Of a stretch of DNA of 64,000 bases, positions 41,967 through 52,588 are shown piece after piece (the first letter of the stretch is position 1; each line of letters starts with the position of its first letter). Under the pieces are notes generated by a model, which worked only from the letters and a program-made list of their open reading frames with translations, was not told the DNA's origin and made no database searches. Both the position numbers and the translations under genes were made by a program. This stretch comes from Anodontia alba (lineage: Eukaryota > Mollusca > Bivalvia > Lucinida > Lucinidae): assembly GCA_964016985.1 (NCBI GenBank), contig OZ024828.1, positions 82,570,308 through 82,634,307 on the forward strand, given 5' to 3'.

Positions 41967-43326
41967 TTAGTTTTCAATATAATCCCCCTTCACTTCAATG
42001 CATTTGGCCCATTTTTCTTTTAAGCAGTCTATGCCTTTGAAATAAAAGTCGTCTGTTTGGTCCTCAAACCAAGCCTCTGTAGTAGCCTTGAGCTCATCAT
42101 CATCCCGAAGTCTCGTTCCACGCAAGTGGGATGAGGTGGTCGGGTGGTGCGAAGGTGCTGTGTATCTTACATCACCGGGGCGTCCAACTGATATTGGCTT
42201 ACAGTTGGGCAAGGCCTGCTATCCTTGTAGTGGGTAAGGGTAGAGGGGGAATGTTTTTATTTCTTCTGTTTCTTCACTTTCATTCCTGTTCTTCTTTCCT
42301 CCCTGTCCCTCTCTTTCATCTCCTCTACTCTCTCTTCTGTCTCTTTTCTCCCTTTCTCTGGGAGACGACACAAAATGACCCTCAAGGGTTGACGTGTCGT
42401 TAAACCCCAACACAATCAAAAATCCACGCAAGTGGGTCTTCAAATTTCGAAACAGATAATAATCACTTGGGGCCAGGTCTGGACTGTATGGCGGGTGATA
42501 TAACTGCTTGAACTTGCACTCATGAATAGTCACTTGTGCAACTCTGGACTTGCGCACAGGGGCATTATCGTGGGAAAGAAAGACATCAGCAGCTAGCTGT
42601 CCCCTTCGTTTTTCTTTAATAGCAACCCTTAATTGTTTAATGACATTGGCATAGTATTCTCCTGTAATTGAAGTACCAGTAGGCTTGTAATCTGTCAATA
42701 TAATCCCTTTGGAGTCCCAAAACACCATGGCCATTACCTTGCTGGCTGATGGTTGGGTACGAAATTTCTTAGGTGGGGGTGAGCCAGGGCGCTACCATTG
42801 CATGGACTCTTTTTTTAGTATCTGGGTCCCAGTGGTGAAGCCAAGTTTCATCTGTTACAAGACGAGTGTGAAAGTCTTCTGGATTGGCATTGTACACTTC
42901 CAGAAGTTCTTGACTTGACTCCACCCTTTGCTGACGATCTTGCATGTTCAGGTTTCTGGGTACCCACCTGGCAGATACTTTTGACATGCCTTAATGTTCA
43001 TGGATTATAGTGTAAACACTTCCATTAGAAATACCACATTCTGAAGCAAGTTCGGCAACTTTGATTCGGCGATTGTTTAGCACAAGTCTCTCAACACAGT
43101 CAATCATCTCCTGGCTGATGACATCAGCAGGGCGACCTGGCTTTGGGTCATCTTCTAAGGAGTCTCGCCCACGTTTAAATTCTGCTGACCACTTTGTCAC
43201 TTTGGAATACTTTGGGCTACTATAACCATACACATCAGCCATGCGCTGATGGATTTCTTTGGCCTTTGCACCCTCCTTAGTGAGGAACTTAATAACTGCT
43301 CTGAACTCAATATTCTGACTTTCCAT
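41967..43326 (-). pseudogene. mariner transposase, multiply broken
   Basis: Start MESQNIEFRAVIKFLTKEGA at 43326; HTH segment KVAELASECGISNGSVYTII; then shifted frames carry LVTDETWLHHWDPDT, LSHDNAPVRKS and YSPDLAPSDYYLF (34 residues between the last two Asp). The C-terminal end at 41967 is separated by a nested S2 element at about 42135-42420. At least two frameshifts besides the insertion. Confidence 0.92.
42135..42420 (+). mobile_element. S2 SINE-like element inside mariner
   Basis: Nearly identical to 14247-14531. Flanked by the direct repeat tccacgcaagtggg (42117-42130 side and 42422-42435 side), a 14-bp target-site duplication cut out of the transposase gene. Pyrimidine-rich centre, ends CGTTAAACCCCAACACAATC. 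Confidence 0.88.
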
Positions 43327-43563
43327 TTTTGCCTATGGGTATAGGTTTTCAAACAAAAAGTAAGAGCAAAAAATGTATGTGTTGACTGAACAGCTGTTAT
43401 CATTCAACTGACAAAGGTTTACACTGGACAAAAATGAAAAAAGAAATCTTGAATTGTATAGAAAAATACCGAGTTCTAAGAACTTATTGAACTCCCCTCG
43501 TCCTTGTATCTAATTTCCAGTTTTCATCAGTTTCTTGCAGTACAGACTTGTGATAGATTTTAA

Positions 43564-43786
43564 CCCATTTCAGTCTGGAAACCCTCAAATGGATTATTGG
43601 CAAACAGTACCGACCCAGATAAAACACCACAGAATGTGGCATCTGATCAGGATCTACATTATTTGAATTAATAAATACAGGAGTTCTGTAAAACATGGTA
43701 GTAATAATAACTAACCACACACCCTGCTATTTGAAATAGACAGGTACAAAGAGTTTTGGTGGAAGGGTCCACTTGATTTAAATGGG
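43564..43786. mobile_element. TTAA-flanked MITE, CCCATTTCAGTCTGG type
   Basis: TTAA on both sides (43560-43563, 43787-43790); internal aaacagtaccgacccagata hairpin. Confidence 0.82.
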
Positions 43787-43831
43787 TTAAAGCTTCAAAT
43801 ATGTTTAATGTGGCAGTGCAGACTGGATGTA

Positions 43832-44053
43832 CCATATTTACCCTAAGTATTGGGACACCTTATCTTCTGACCATACTTGTCCTAAAATTTGGAATAGTCC
43901 ATTTTACAACCTCTTGATGTGTCTGAAATATTGCTGTATGTATGGCAAACTGTGTAGACCCTGATCAGATGCCGCATACTACAGCATCTGATCTGGGTCT
44001 ACACAGTTTACAAAGACATGTCTGTCCCAATACTTATATTATGGTTCTTACGG
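43832..44053. mobile_element. TA-flanked MITE with GCAAACTGTGTAGACC core
   Basis: Ends ccatatttaccctaagtatt / ...cttacgg with TA flanks at 43830-43831 and 44054-44055; hairpin arms around 43944-44012. Confidence 0.8.
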
Positions 44054-44182
44054 TATTCTGAAATTACAGCAACAAAAAACACAGCAGATACATTCACACC
44101 TTTACACAGCATTTTGGTTGTACCTGCTCTAGCAAGCAGAGGTGATATAGGGGTTCTGTTTTCCTCCATCCATGATAGAGTT

Positions 44183-44405
44183 TAACCCACTTTAGTCTGG
44201 AAACCGCAAATTGGTAATTAGCAAACAGTGTAGACCAGATCAGAAGACAGAATGTGGCGTCTGATCAGTCTATGCTGTTTGCATTAAATACAGAAATTTC
44301 TATAAAACATAGTAATAATAAAAACTATTCAGACACCCTGCTACTTGAAAGAGACTATTTCAAGGAGTTGTGGTGGAAGAGTCCACATGACATAGATTTA
44401 AGCAG
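44183..44405. mobile_element. TTAA-type MITE, diverged
   Basis: ttaacccactttagtctgga, hairpin ggcaa/gcaaacagtgtagaccagat, right end eroded (gatttaagcaggg). Confidence 0.68.
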
Positions 44406-45149
44406 GGTGATAAAGGGGCTTGGTTTTCCATCCTTAACATTTGCTTTGAGCCGAGTGTTAAGGTTCATTTCATGTATTACAATTGACTCCTCCGTCAGGC
44501 AGTTATAACCATGCCCACGTGAATTTCCTTAGGCAAACTTTGTATTGATATACCTGTGCTTACCTGTAAAAAGCATGTGTTGATTTGTTTGTCTAACTAA
44601 AAACATTGACACTTACCTTATTAGCTTGACAGAGGAATCAATTAGTCATCTTACCTGGTATACTCTCTCCCTAACTTGGAACTTAAAACAATATGGCATT
44701 TTATGATCATGACCCAACTTTCATGGCCTAATGACTTTGTTTTACATCAACCCTAACATAAACTTCATTACTGATATAAACTATAATACCCACAATCCTG
44801 CTGAAGTGTCATTTTATGACCCAGCTTAATATTTAACGGTCCAGTGATATTGTCATTTTCAACCAGTGTTTAGCTCCATTTCTGACTATGGCCTACAACT
44901 ATCAAACCTGGCATACATTTCCACTGTTACGGGGATATGGTAAGATTTCATGACCCTAACCTATATATTACATGGTCTAATTACATTTTACTTTGACCCT
45001 TGTGTTTTACAGAGTTGCTCCATAATTTTCACCATTTTAGTATTTGGTCATATGGCTTTAGCACCATCAAAGTTTTTGACTATCATCCATGACATAGATA
45101 ATCATTTCGCAATGTTTCTCAAGGGAAAAGCAGGTATCATTATTCACAT
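44406..45149. other. Intergenic DNA, no gene recognised
   Basis: AT-rich stretch between a decayed MITE and a tandem array; no coding similarity on either strand. Confidence 0.5.
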
Positions 45150-46440
45150 TGTTATGCCCCCACCAAACTTGTTTGGTGGGGCTATACTGGATTCACTTTG
45201 GTTGTCGCGTCCGGTCCCGTCCCGTCGTATTTGAATATTGCTTATAACTGGTTATCTTTGGTGGATTGCTTTACAGTTTGGAACACGAACACATTGTAGT
45301 AAGACGCAATGAGGGGATAACTTAGGTAATTCCTGCAAGCATTTTGCATGGATTATGGCCCCTTTCTGACTTTGAAATTGTCTCATTCAGATACATTTCG
45401 ATTCATAATTCTTGTTATCTTTGGGGGATTGATTTGAAACTTGAAATACTAGCCTGTTACCTGACAGGTAGAACATATACCATCACTCTGTTATGCATTT
45501 TGCATGGATAATGGCCCCTTTTCTGACTTTGAAATTGTCTCATTCAGATACATTTCGATTCATAATTCTTGTTATCTTAAGGGAATTGATTTGAAACTTG
45601 AAATACTAGCCTGTTACCTCACAGAGAATTTGTAGAACAAGAACCATCACTCTGTTATGCATTTTGCATGGATTATGGCCCTTTTCTGACTTAAAAAGTG
45701 TCCCATTTAGATACATTTTAATTAATAACTTCTGATTTCATTGAAGGATTGATTTGAAACTTAAAATACTAGCCAATTACCTTGCAGGGATTTTGTAGAA
45801 CAAGTGCCATTACTCTGTTAAGCATTTTGCATGGATTATGGTCCTTTCTGACTTAGGAATTGTCCCATTTACACGTAGATACATTTTGATACATAAGTCT
45901 TGTTATCTACGACATATTTATTTGGAATTTGAAGTATTAGCTGATTATCTTGTAGAGAAGTAGAACAAGTACCATCACTCTGTTTTGACTTTTGCAAGGA
46001 TTATGGCCCCTTTCTGGCTTAGATATTGTCCTATTCAGATGTATTTTGATTCATCGGTTTTGACATCATTGCAGATTAACTTCAAACTTGAAATACTAGC
46101 CCAGGCTATTAATTAAATGAATAATTTATAGAACAAGTATCATCACTCTATTACACTTTTGCATGGATTGTGGCCCCTTTCTGACTTTGATATTGTCCCG
46201 TTTAGATGCATTTTTGTTTACAACTTTCCTCGTCTTTGGGGGATTGATCTGAAATTTGAAATACTAGCCTATTATCTTACAAAGAATTTGTGTATAACAA
46301 GTGTCACTACTCTGCAATGCATTTTGCATGGATTATAGCCCCTTTCTGAATTAGAAATAGTCCCACTGAGAGACATTTTGATTAATAACTTCTGATGTCA
46401 TTATAAGATTGATTTGAAACTTAAAACCATTGAAAAAAGA
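45150..46440. repeat. Tandem repeat, about 170-bp unit, about 7 copies
   Basis: Starts with a hairpin ccccaccaaacttgtttggtgggg split by its loop; units: gcattttgcatggattatgg, cccctttctgacttt, gaaatactagcctgttacc. Intergenic. Confidence 0.87.
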
Positions 46441-47127
46441 TTGCAGACTGACAAGTCAAATGTTTTAGACCAAAGAGCTTGTACTTGCACTTCTTAGACA
46501 TGAGGGTTGCAATGGGGGTGGGGTAAAAGGTCAGTGTCTAGAACTTGGCATTGAACACGAGACTGCAAGAAGTATGAAAGTGTCATTAGACCAACTTAAT
46601 GCTGTATTGAGGTGATGCACTATGCAGTATTAGGAACCGCTTCTTGTCATCATGAAATATCATAAGCATGGTATAGTAGGAACTTCTCCATCTATATATA
46701 GTGAGAGGACCTGGCCTGTAAATGTCCGCAATGTATCACTAGATTGGGGTATGCAAACCAGCACTGCATACCAGTAGAATGCCTACTTTTACCTTGCTTC
46801 TGATGTTATCTCAAACAGGGGATATATACACTGACACTTTATGGAAAATCAGTGTTGTGATGTACCCACTGCTTTTGATATGCTGCACATGATTGCTTAG
46901 AAGGTCAGCCTGTTATTCTGCTGAATTCCAGTTCTTTATGTGATAAACATGTTTCACGCAAATTCCCATTTTAAGCATATTATGAAATTTATTAATCAAT
47001 GGTGCCTGGGTCGGGGCATGAGTGCGTTTCCCACACAGGTCTAGTTGGTTATGTTTTGATTTCTGCTTCTTATCTTGCAAAATAATTTAAACAATCTTTT
47101 TATATTTTGCAAAAGTGTTTATTAGCT
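46441..47127. other. Intergenic DNA, no gene recognised
   Basis: No repeat family or coding potential recognised. Confidence 0.5.
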
Positions 47128-48395
47128 CACCTGAGCCGAAGGCTCATGTGAGGTATTAGTATAGCAAGGCTCCGTCGTCCGTCCGTCGTCCACACTTTCA
47201 AATGACATCTCCTCTGAAGCCACTAGGCCGATTGGGCTCAAATTTTATCTGTAGCATTCTTGGGCAGGGGGAACGAAAGTTTGTGTTTTTTATGAAAATC
47301 GGCTTTTTAGTTTGGTTGCTATGGCAACCGTATGTTTCTATTGACATAATGGGGAAAGTGGAAAAATTGCATTAACTGCCAAACAGTTGTAGTTAGTTTG
47401 ACCAAACTTTTATACAAATGTTCCTATTAATAGTCTTCTAATAGCCATATGCTTTTATGCCACTGCTTATTTTTATTGGTTGCCATGGTAACCAAAATGC
47501 AAAAAATTACTAAAAATACATTCAAAAATCTTCTTCGTCGGAACCACTAGGCCGATTGGGCTCAAATTTTATATGCAACATCCTTGGGCTTAGGGAATGA
47601 AAGTTTGTGTTTTTTATGAAAATCGGTTTATTAGTTTGGTTGCTACGGCAACTTAAATTTTCCACTGACTTATAATGGAGAAAACTGAAAAATGGCATTT
47701 ACTGCCAAACAGTTGAGATATTTTGACCAAACTTTTTAAAAAATGTTTCTTTTAATATTCTTCTAATAGTCATATGCTTTTATGCCACTGCTTATCATTA
47801 TTAGTTGCCATGGTAACCAAAATGCAGAAAAATAACTAAAAATACCTTCAAAAATCTTCTTCTCTGGAACCACTGGTCCGATTGGGCTCAAATTTTACAT
47901 GTAGCATCCTTGGGCTTAGGGAATGAAAGTTTTTTTGTTTTTTTTTTTTTTTTTTTTATGAAAATCGGCCTGTTAGTTTGGTTGCTATGGCAACTTAAAA
48001 GTTTCCATTGACTTTTAATGGAAAAAAACGAAAAATGGCATTTACTGCCAAACAGTTGAAGATATTTTGACCAAAACTTTATAGAAATGTACCTTTTATT
48101 TATGAAAACCAGCTTATCGGTTAAGTTGCTTTGGCCCATATATGGTAAAAACCCCTTAAAAAATTTTCTTCTCCAGAACTGCTGAAGAGATTTGAACCAA
48201 ATTTGTCATGAAGCATTTGGGAACCATGATGATCATATTTTGTGTTTTTTGTCTAGTTTGGATAACAAATGCCCCCGCTACAGCCTAGTCCTTGCTTTCC
48301 TTTCTTTTTTCCATCATCAATTTCTAACAATTCTCCATTAGCACAATTGGCAGTTGAGCAAATTGTGGCCCTTGGGCCTCTTGTATTACTGAGAT
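47128..48395. repeat. Long tandem repeat, about 320-bp unit, 3 copies, with terminal hairpin
   Basis: Begins gctcacctgagccgaaggct / catgtgag hairpin and a tccgtcgtccgtccg run; units contain aggccgattgggctcaaatt, catccttgggcttagggaat, gttgctatggcaactt. Ends gggcctcttgta. In reverse the hairpin is followed by CTAA, as at Helitron 3' ends; weak hint only. Confidence 0.85.
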
Positions 48396-49221
48396 GTTGC
48401 TGTTAAGAGAAAAATAAAGACAAGGGGTTAATTCCATTAGAGTTAATTACCTTTGTTATTCTTGCAAAGTTGCTTTTCTGCTTCTTATCATGCTAAATAA
48501 TTTAAGGAGTCTTTTCATATTTTGCATAAATGTTGAATTGCTGAGATGTTGCTATTAGAGAAAAAGTAAGGACCTAGGGGTGAATTCCTTTAGAGATTTC
48601 CCTTTGTTATACTTGCACAGTTCCTTTGGCATGAATCTGTATAGTGCTTGGTGAAATCAACTTGTCTCAAAGTATTTGTTGAGGCAATCTGATACTTTCA
48701 GACTCATTATAGGCGTATTGAACATGCTTGAAGTATGATGCTGAAAAAAAAATCATTTTCATCAAAACAGCTCTGTAACTTAGCAGCCATTTTTGGTAGT
48801 TTTTGGCAACAGGGTGTCTGGGACAGTGCATGCATAGTGAAATCAACTTGTCTCAAAATATTTGTTGACAATCTGATACTTTGCAGTCTCATTACAGACA
48901 TATTGAACATGTGCAAGGAGTTTGATGCTGAAAATATATCTTTATACAATCTGAAGCAAATATACATTTTCATACATTGTTTTTCAGTACCAGGAAGGCA
49001 GTCATTACCTTGCAGGGATATCTAAAAGGCATTGCTTATTGACACTTCTTGTTTATTGATAACTGTTTCCTTTACAAAATACTTGTCTGGGAAGAAAGCA
49101 TAAGACTGGAATTTTTCATACATTTTTTTTTTTCCTAAGAAAATATAATTGTGTAGAAAATATTTTGTACGTCGTTAACATTAGCATTTTATTTCAACTG
49201 GCCACAGATCCTATTTTCATG
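48396..49221. other. Intergenic DNA with a weak direct repeat
   Basis: ctgcttcttatcatgctaaa / tgagatgttgctattagaga and gtgaaatcaacttgtctcaa segments occur twice each (about 48375-48700 and 48535-48900). No coding similarity. Confidence 0.5.
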
Positions 49222-49453
49222 CTAACCCTTAAAATGCCAATGACAACTGCAGCAGATGACTTTTTTTTTTTTTTTTTTTTGTTTTGAAGGGCAATGGTGG
49301 GTGGGGATGTAAAATAAGGCTTAATATTAAGTTTCCTGTGAATCATATGCCTAGCAGACAATTTACATTCATATAACTGAAATAATAATACATTTGTAAT
49401 AATAAATATTTCTAACTGCTTGCTACAATATTGCTTGGCATTTTAAGGGCTAA
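49222..49453. mobile_element. TTAA-type MITE, CCCTTAAAATGCC type
   Basis: ctaacccttaaaatgccaat ... ggcattttaagggctaa, poly(T) run and agcagacaatttacattcat core. Confidence 0.75.
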
Positions 49454-49479
49454 TATCTGAGCTACACCATGAAAATAGT

Positions 49480-49692
49480 CATAACCTTTGCCACTCTCTG
49501 GGCTAATTTAGCAGATGACAAATTGGTGATATTTTTCTTATTTTTCCCAGAAAACAGGATTTGACATTTCATGCAAATTATCTCCATTGGAGACAATTTG
49601 CATGAAATGACTAATCTTGTCTGGGCAAAATAAGAAAATATTTCAAAATGTCGTCTGCTGAAAATTTTTACCAAGAGTGCTCAGCATTAAGG
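49480..49692. mobile_element. B-type MITE
   Basis: aacctttgccactctctggg ... gctgaaaatttttaccaaga; palindrome atttcatgcaaattatctcc around 49588. Confidence 0.8.
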
Positions 49693-49807
49693 AGGCATGT
49701 ATGGACAAATGAAGGCCCAGATCTGTCTGCACATACTGCTAGCTAAAAGGATCTTCACTTTCCACTTGCAGAATTATAAATCATAGGCTATAATTAAACA
49801 AATACAG

Positions 49808-50126
49808 TCAACTAGTCGACTCTCGTTATCTTGTCTTCGCTTATCTCGAATAATCACTTATCTCGAAGTGGAAATCTGGTCCCTGTTTAAACATGAAAAT
49901 CTAACAACAGGTAACAAAATATTGTAGAAAAGAAGAAAAATTGCTCCTGAGGAGTTCTCTTCTACAATATTTTTCAATATATCTCTAACTTCAGGAATCA
50001 AATTATATTCGTGTGAGAAAAGTGGTTGTTCGATTTATTTTTATCTCAATTCTGCAAACCTGATATGTCGAGGTATGGATATCTCTAAGTATTTCAGAGT
50101 TCCTTGGTCTACCAGATAACAAGAGT
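49808..50126. mobile_element. pogo-like MITE
   Basis: Ends cgactctcgttatcttgtct / agataacaagagtagact, core aattgctcctgaggagttct. Third in quality of three copies (61761-62092, 63403-63713). Confidence 0.78.
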
Positions 50127-51165
50127 AGACTATATAGTCCTGATCAGATAAAGGATGCAGGCAGTGACCTGTTTTTTTCTGTCTTCGGTTCGCAAATATC
50201 TTGTGGCAAGAGCCATTTAAATTCTGTAGGCTTAAGCTTAACTTTGACTTGTTGAATTCAAATAGCAGCAGATGAGATTTTAAAAAATACTGTTCTAACT
50301 TACACAGGAAAAATGTCCCTAAAAGAGGCATCAGAATGAAATAAGCTTATTTTTGCATCATCTATCGAAGTAAATGCCATTCATACTCTCTGGTCAATTT
50401 GCCTGTTTTTTACCATGCTATGGGGAAATTCAGCAGATGACATATTTTTCTTATTTTTCCTAAAATAGGACCTAACATTTCACGCAAATTGTCTCCTAAG
50501 GAGAACAATTAAGGAGACAATTTGCATGAAATGCCAGATCCGACTTTCTAGGATAAGTACGAAAACTATTTTGTCTGCTGAAATTTTTACCCAGCATGCA
50601 AAGTAATAAATAAAAAAGTATTAAATAAATAAAATAAGGTCTGAAGAAGAAAGCCACAATTCTGACAAATGTCAGTAGAAAAAAAAAGAAAAAATTATAA
50701 ATATTACACAATATTATACATCACAGATTAACACTTAGCACTGGGTAAAAAATTCAGCAGATGACATTATTGCATATTGAAATATCATTCTTCATTTTCC
50801 CAGAAAACTGGTGACAATTTGCATGAATTTGCATGAAATGTCAAAACTTGTTTTCTGGGAAAAATAAGAAAAATATCAATTTGTCTGCTAAATTAGCCTA
50901 GAGAGTGATTAAGGTTAAAACAGCCAAGGCTGAGAAGGGTCTGTATAGCAATATACATTATAGTCCCCTTCCGTCCCAAGAATCTGGATCTGTCCAGGAA
51001 TTTGGTAGCGACACAATGCTTTTCCTGCGAAAAACCTTGTTTTTATTGCACAATGCCATTTATATTATGTACAAATCATCATTACTATCATTCACCTTCC
51101 TCTCATCCTTCTTTATTTCTCTTATTCCTTTCCTCTACTAGCTCTTATTTGCTTTTGTTTCTTGG

Positions 51166-51381
51166 TTGTGTTGAGGTTTTATGGCCCAGTCAACCCAGTC
51201 GAGTCATATAGAGTGCAATCAGTTTACCTAAGCACATGTTTCCTGGGCATGCTTAATCCTCTAAGTGGTTAATCAGTACATGTGCACATTCTTTTGCTAG
51301 AAACTGACAACTGCCCTTCTTGAATCAGAGGAAGGGAACCTCCTGTTACCAGTCGGACATGCATCCAACCGATGTCGGCCT
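51166..51381 (-). mobile_element. S1 SINE, internally deleted
   Basis: Reverse orientation: tgttgaggttttatggccca ... atgcatccaaccgatgtcgg; lacks the segment between body and B box. Confidence 0.78.
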
Positions 51382-51634
51382 CTTTGCTTTTATTCCTATT
51401 CTCTGGAAGTTCACATAAAATGACCCAAATAGGTTGACATGTCCTTAAGCAAGACTTCAAACAAAATATGCATCCTAAATATTTGGACCTTGATACCTTG
51501 CAGACTTATCCTGAAAATTGAACTACAGGTATTTTGCCCATCTGAATGCCTAGCCCAGATTTTATTAACTCGTTTTTCATGGTAAGCTGAGCTAGCATGA
51601 AATTTAAATTTTCAGTTAAATGCCAAATGCTTAA

Positions 51635-51848
51635 CCCATTGTAGTCTGGAGACCCCTAAAAGGGTATTTGCAGACCCAGGTCAGATGCCGCAGAACACAT
51701 CGTTCTGCAGCGTCTGATCAGGGTCTCCATTGTTTGCAAATAGTTTAATAATTTTTCTCTAGGAATATCTAAATCTCATAGCCTGACATACCTAAAATCA
51801 GAATCTTCCAATATATGGTGTGGGAGAGTTCATTCAGTCTACAATGGG
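51635..51848. mobile_element. TTAA-flanked MITE, CCCATTGTAGTCTGGAG type
   Basis: TTAA 51631-51634 and 51849-51852, ends CCCATTGTAG / CTACAATGGG; hairpin cagatgccgcagaacacatc... . Confidence 0.85.
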
Positions 51849-51859
51849 TTAATAAGGGC

Positions 51860-52024
51860 CTGCTGTAATTGCAGCAGGTGGAAAGAGGGGGCATAATAGC
51901 ACTTCTGTCTCTGCACTGTCAATCACTTTTTTCTTTCTCCTCTACCAACTCTTCTGCCCCTTTTCTCCTTTTATCTGGGAGACAACACAATATGACCCAT
52001 AAGGGCTGAGATGTCATTAAACAA
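51860..52024 (+). repeat. Partial S2 element
   Basis: Only the middle and 3' part (gggcctgctg, pyrimidine run, gggagacaacacaatatgac) downstream of RMC1. Confidence 0.6.
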
Positions 52025-52261
52025 GAGCCCCTCTGTACATCCTAAGATACCCTGCATTAACACAACTTTTCTGACAGTTTGTTTTCTTTTAGCAGTCCAA
52101 GAAAAAGAAAAACACATACCTGTATGTACCCTACATAATCAGACACGGAATCAAGCAAACAGTAGACCCAGATCAGATGGCATCTGATCTGGGTCTACGC
52201 TGTTTGCCAGAAGTTTTTAGACACAACAGATAGTCAAACTGATGGACATGTTCAAACTTTC

Positions 52262-52417
52262 GGAAATATTGTCTGTTTGTGTTGAGGTTTTACTGCCCAT
52301 TCAACCCAATGGGGTCATGTCGAGCATGGTCAGTTTACCTAACCACACTTTTACTGGGCAGACTTAGTCCTCCAAGTGGTTAACCATAATTGTGCACATT
52401 CTTTAGCCAGAAATTAG
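52262..52417 (-). repeat. S1 SINE 3' fragment inside a TA-type MITE
   Basis: gtgttgaggttttactgccc through cattctttagccagaaatt; flanked by halves of a GCAAACAGT-type element (52118-52460). Confidence 0.75.
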
Positions 52418-52502
52418 GAAATATAGTAAGGGGTTAAAGTGTCCAAACATGTAGGGTACATCCAGTACAAAAAAAAAAAAAATGATGTGGAAAATGAACA
52501 GT

Positions 52503-52588
52503 TTACTGAACCACATTAGGTTGTGGCATCAATGACTCTGGTCCAAATAAACCCTCAAAGTGACGAACATACTGTTCACAGTGTTCAC
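52503..52588 (-). CDS. RMC1: RMC1 terminal exon
   Basis: Acceptor ccctttcag; phase 1. Reads EHCEQYVRHFEGLFGPESLM then PQPNVVQ and TAA. Vertebrates end similarly (EHCEEHV-FFKQIFG--ALM). No convincing poly(A) signal is seen close behind; TTTATT (AATAAA on this strand) occurs only at 51561-51566. Confidence 0.92.

Larger units (their letters stand above)
41901..43500 (-). mobile_element. Second mariner (D,D34D), frameshifted and split by an S2 element
   Basis: Ends CGAGGGGAGTTCAATAAATT and ...TTATTGAACTCCCCTCG are inverted repeats; TA is on the left, right flank TC (decayed). A different lineage from the one at 24941: different ends and different protein. Confidence 0.92.

Noticed and set aside
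50496..50711. Hydrophobic minus-strand ORF (FFFFLL) as a membrane protein
   Set aside because: Comes from A/T runs beside a B-type MITE.
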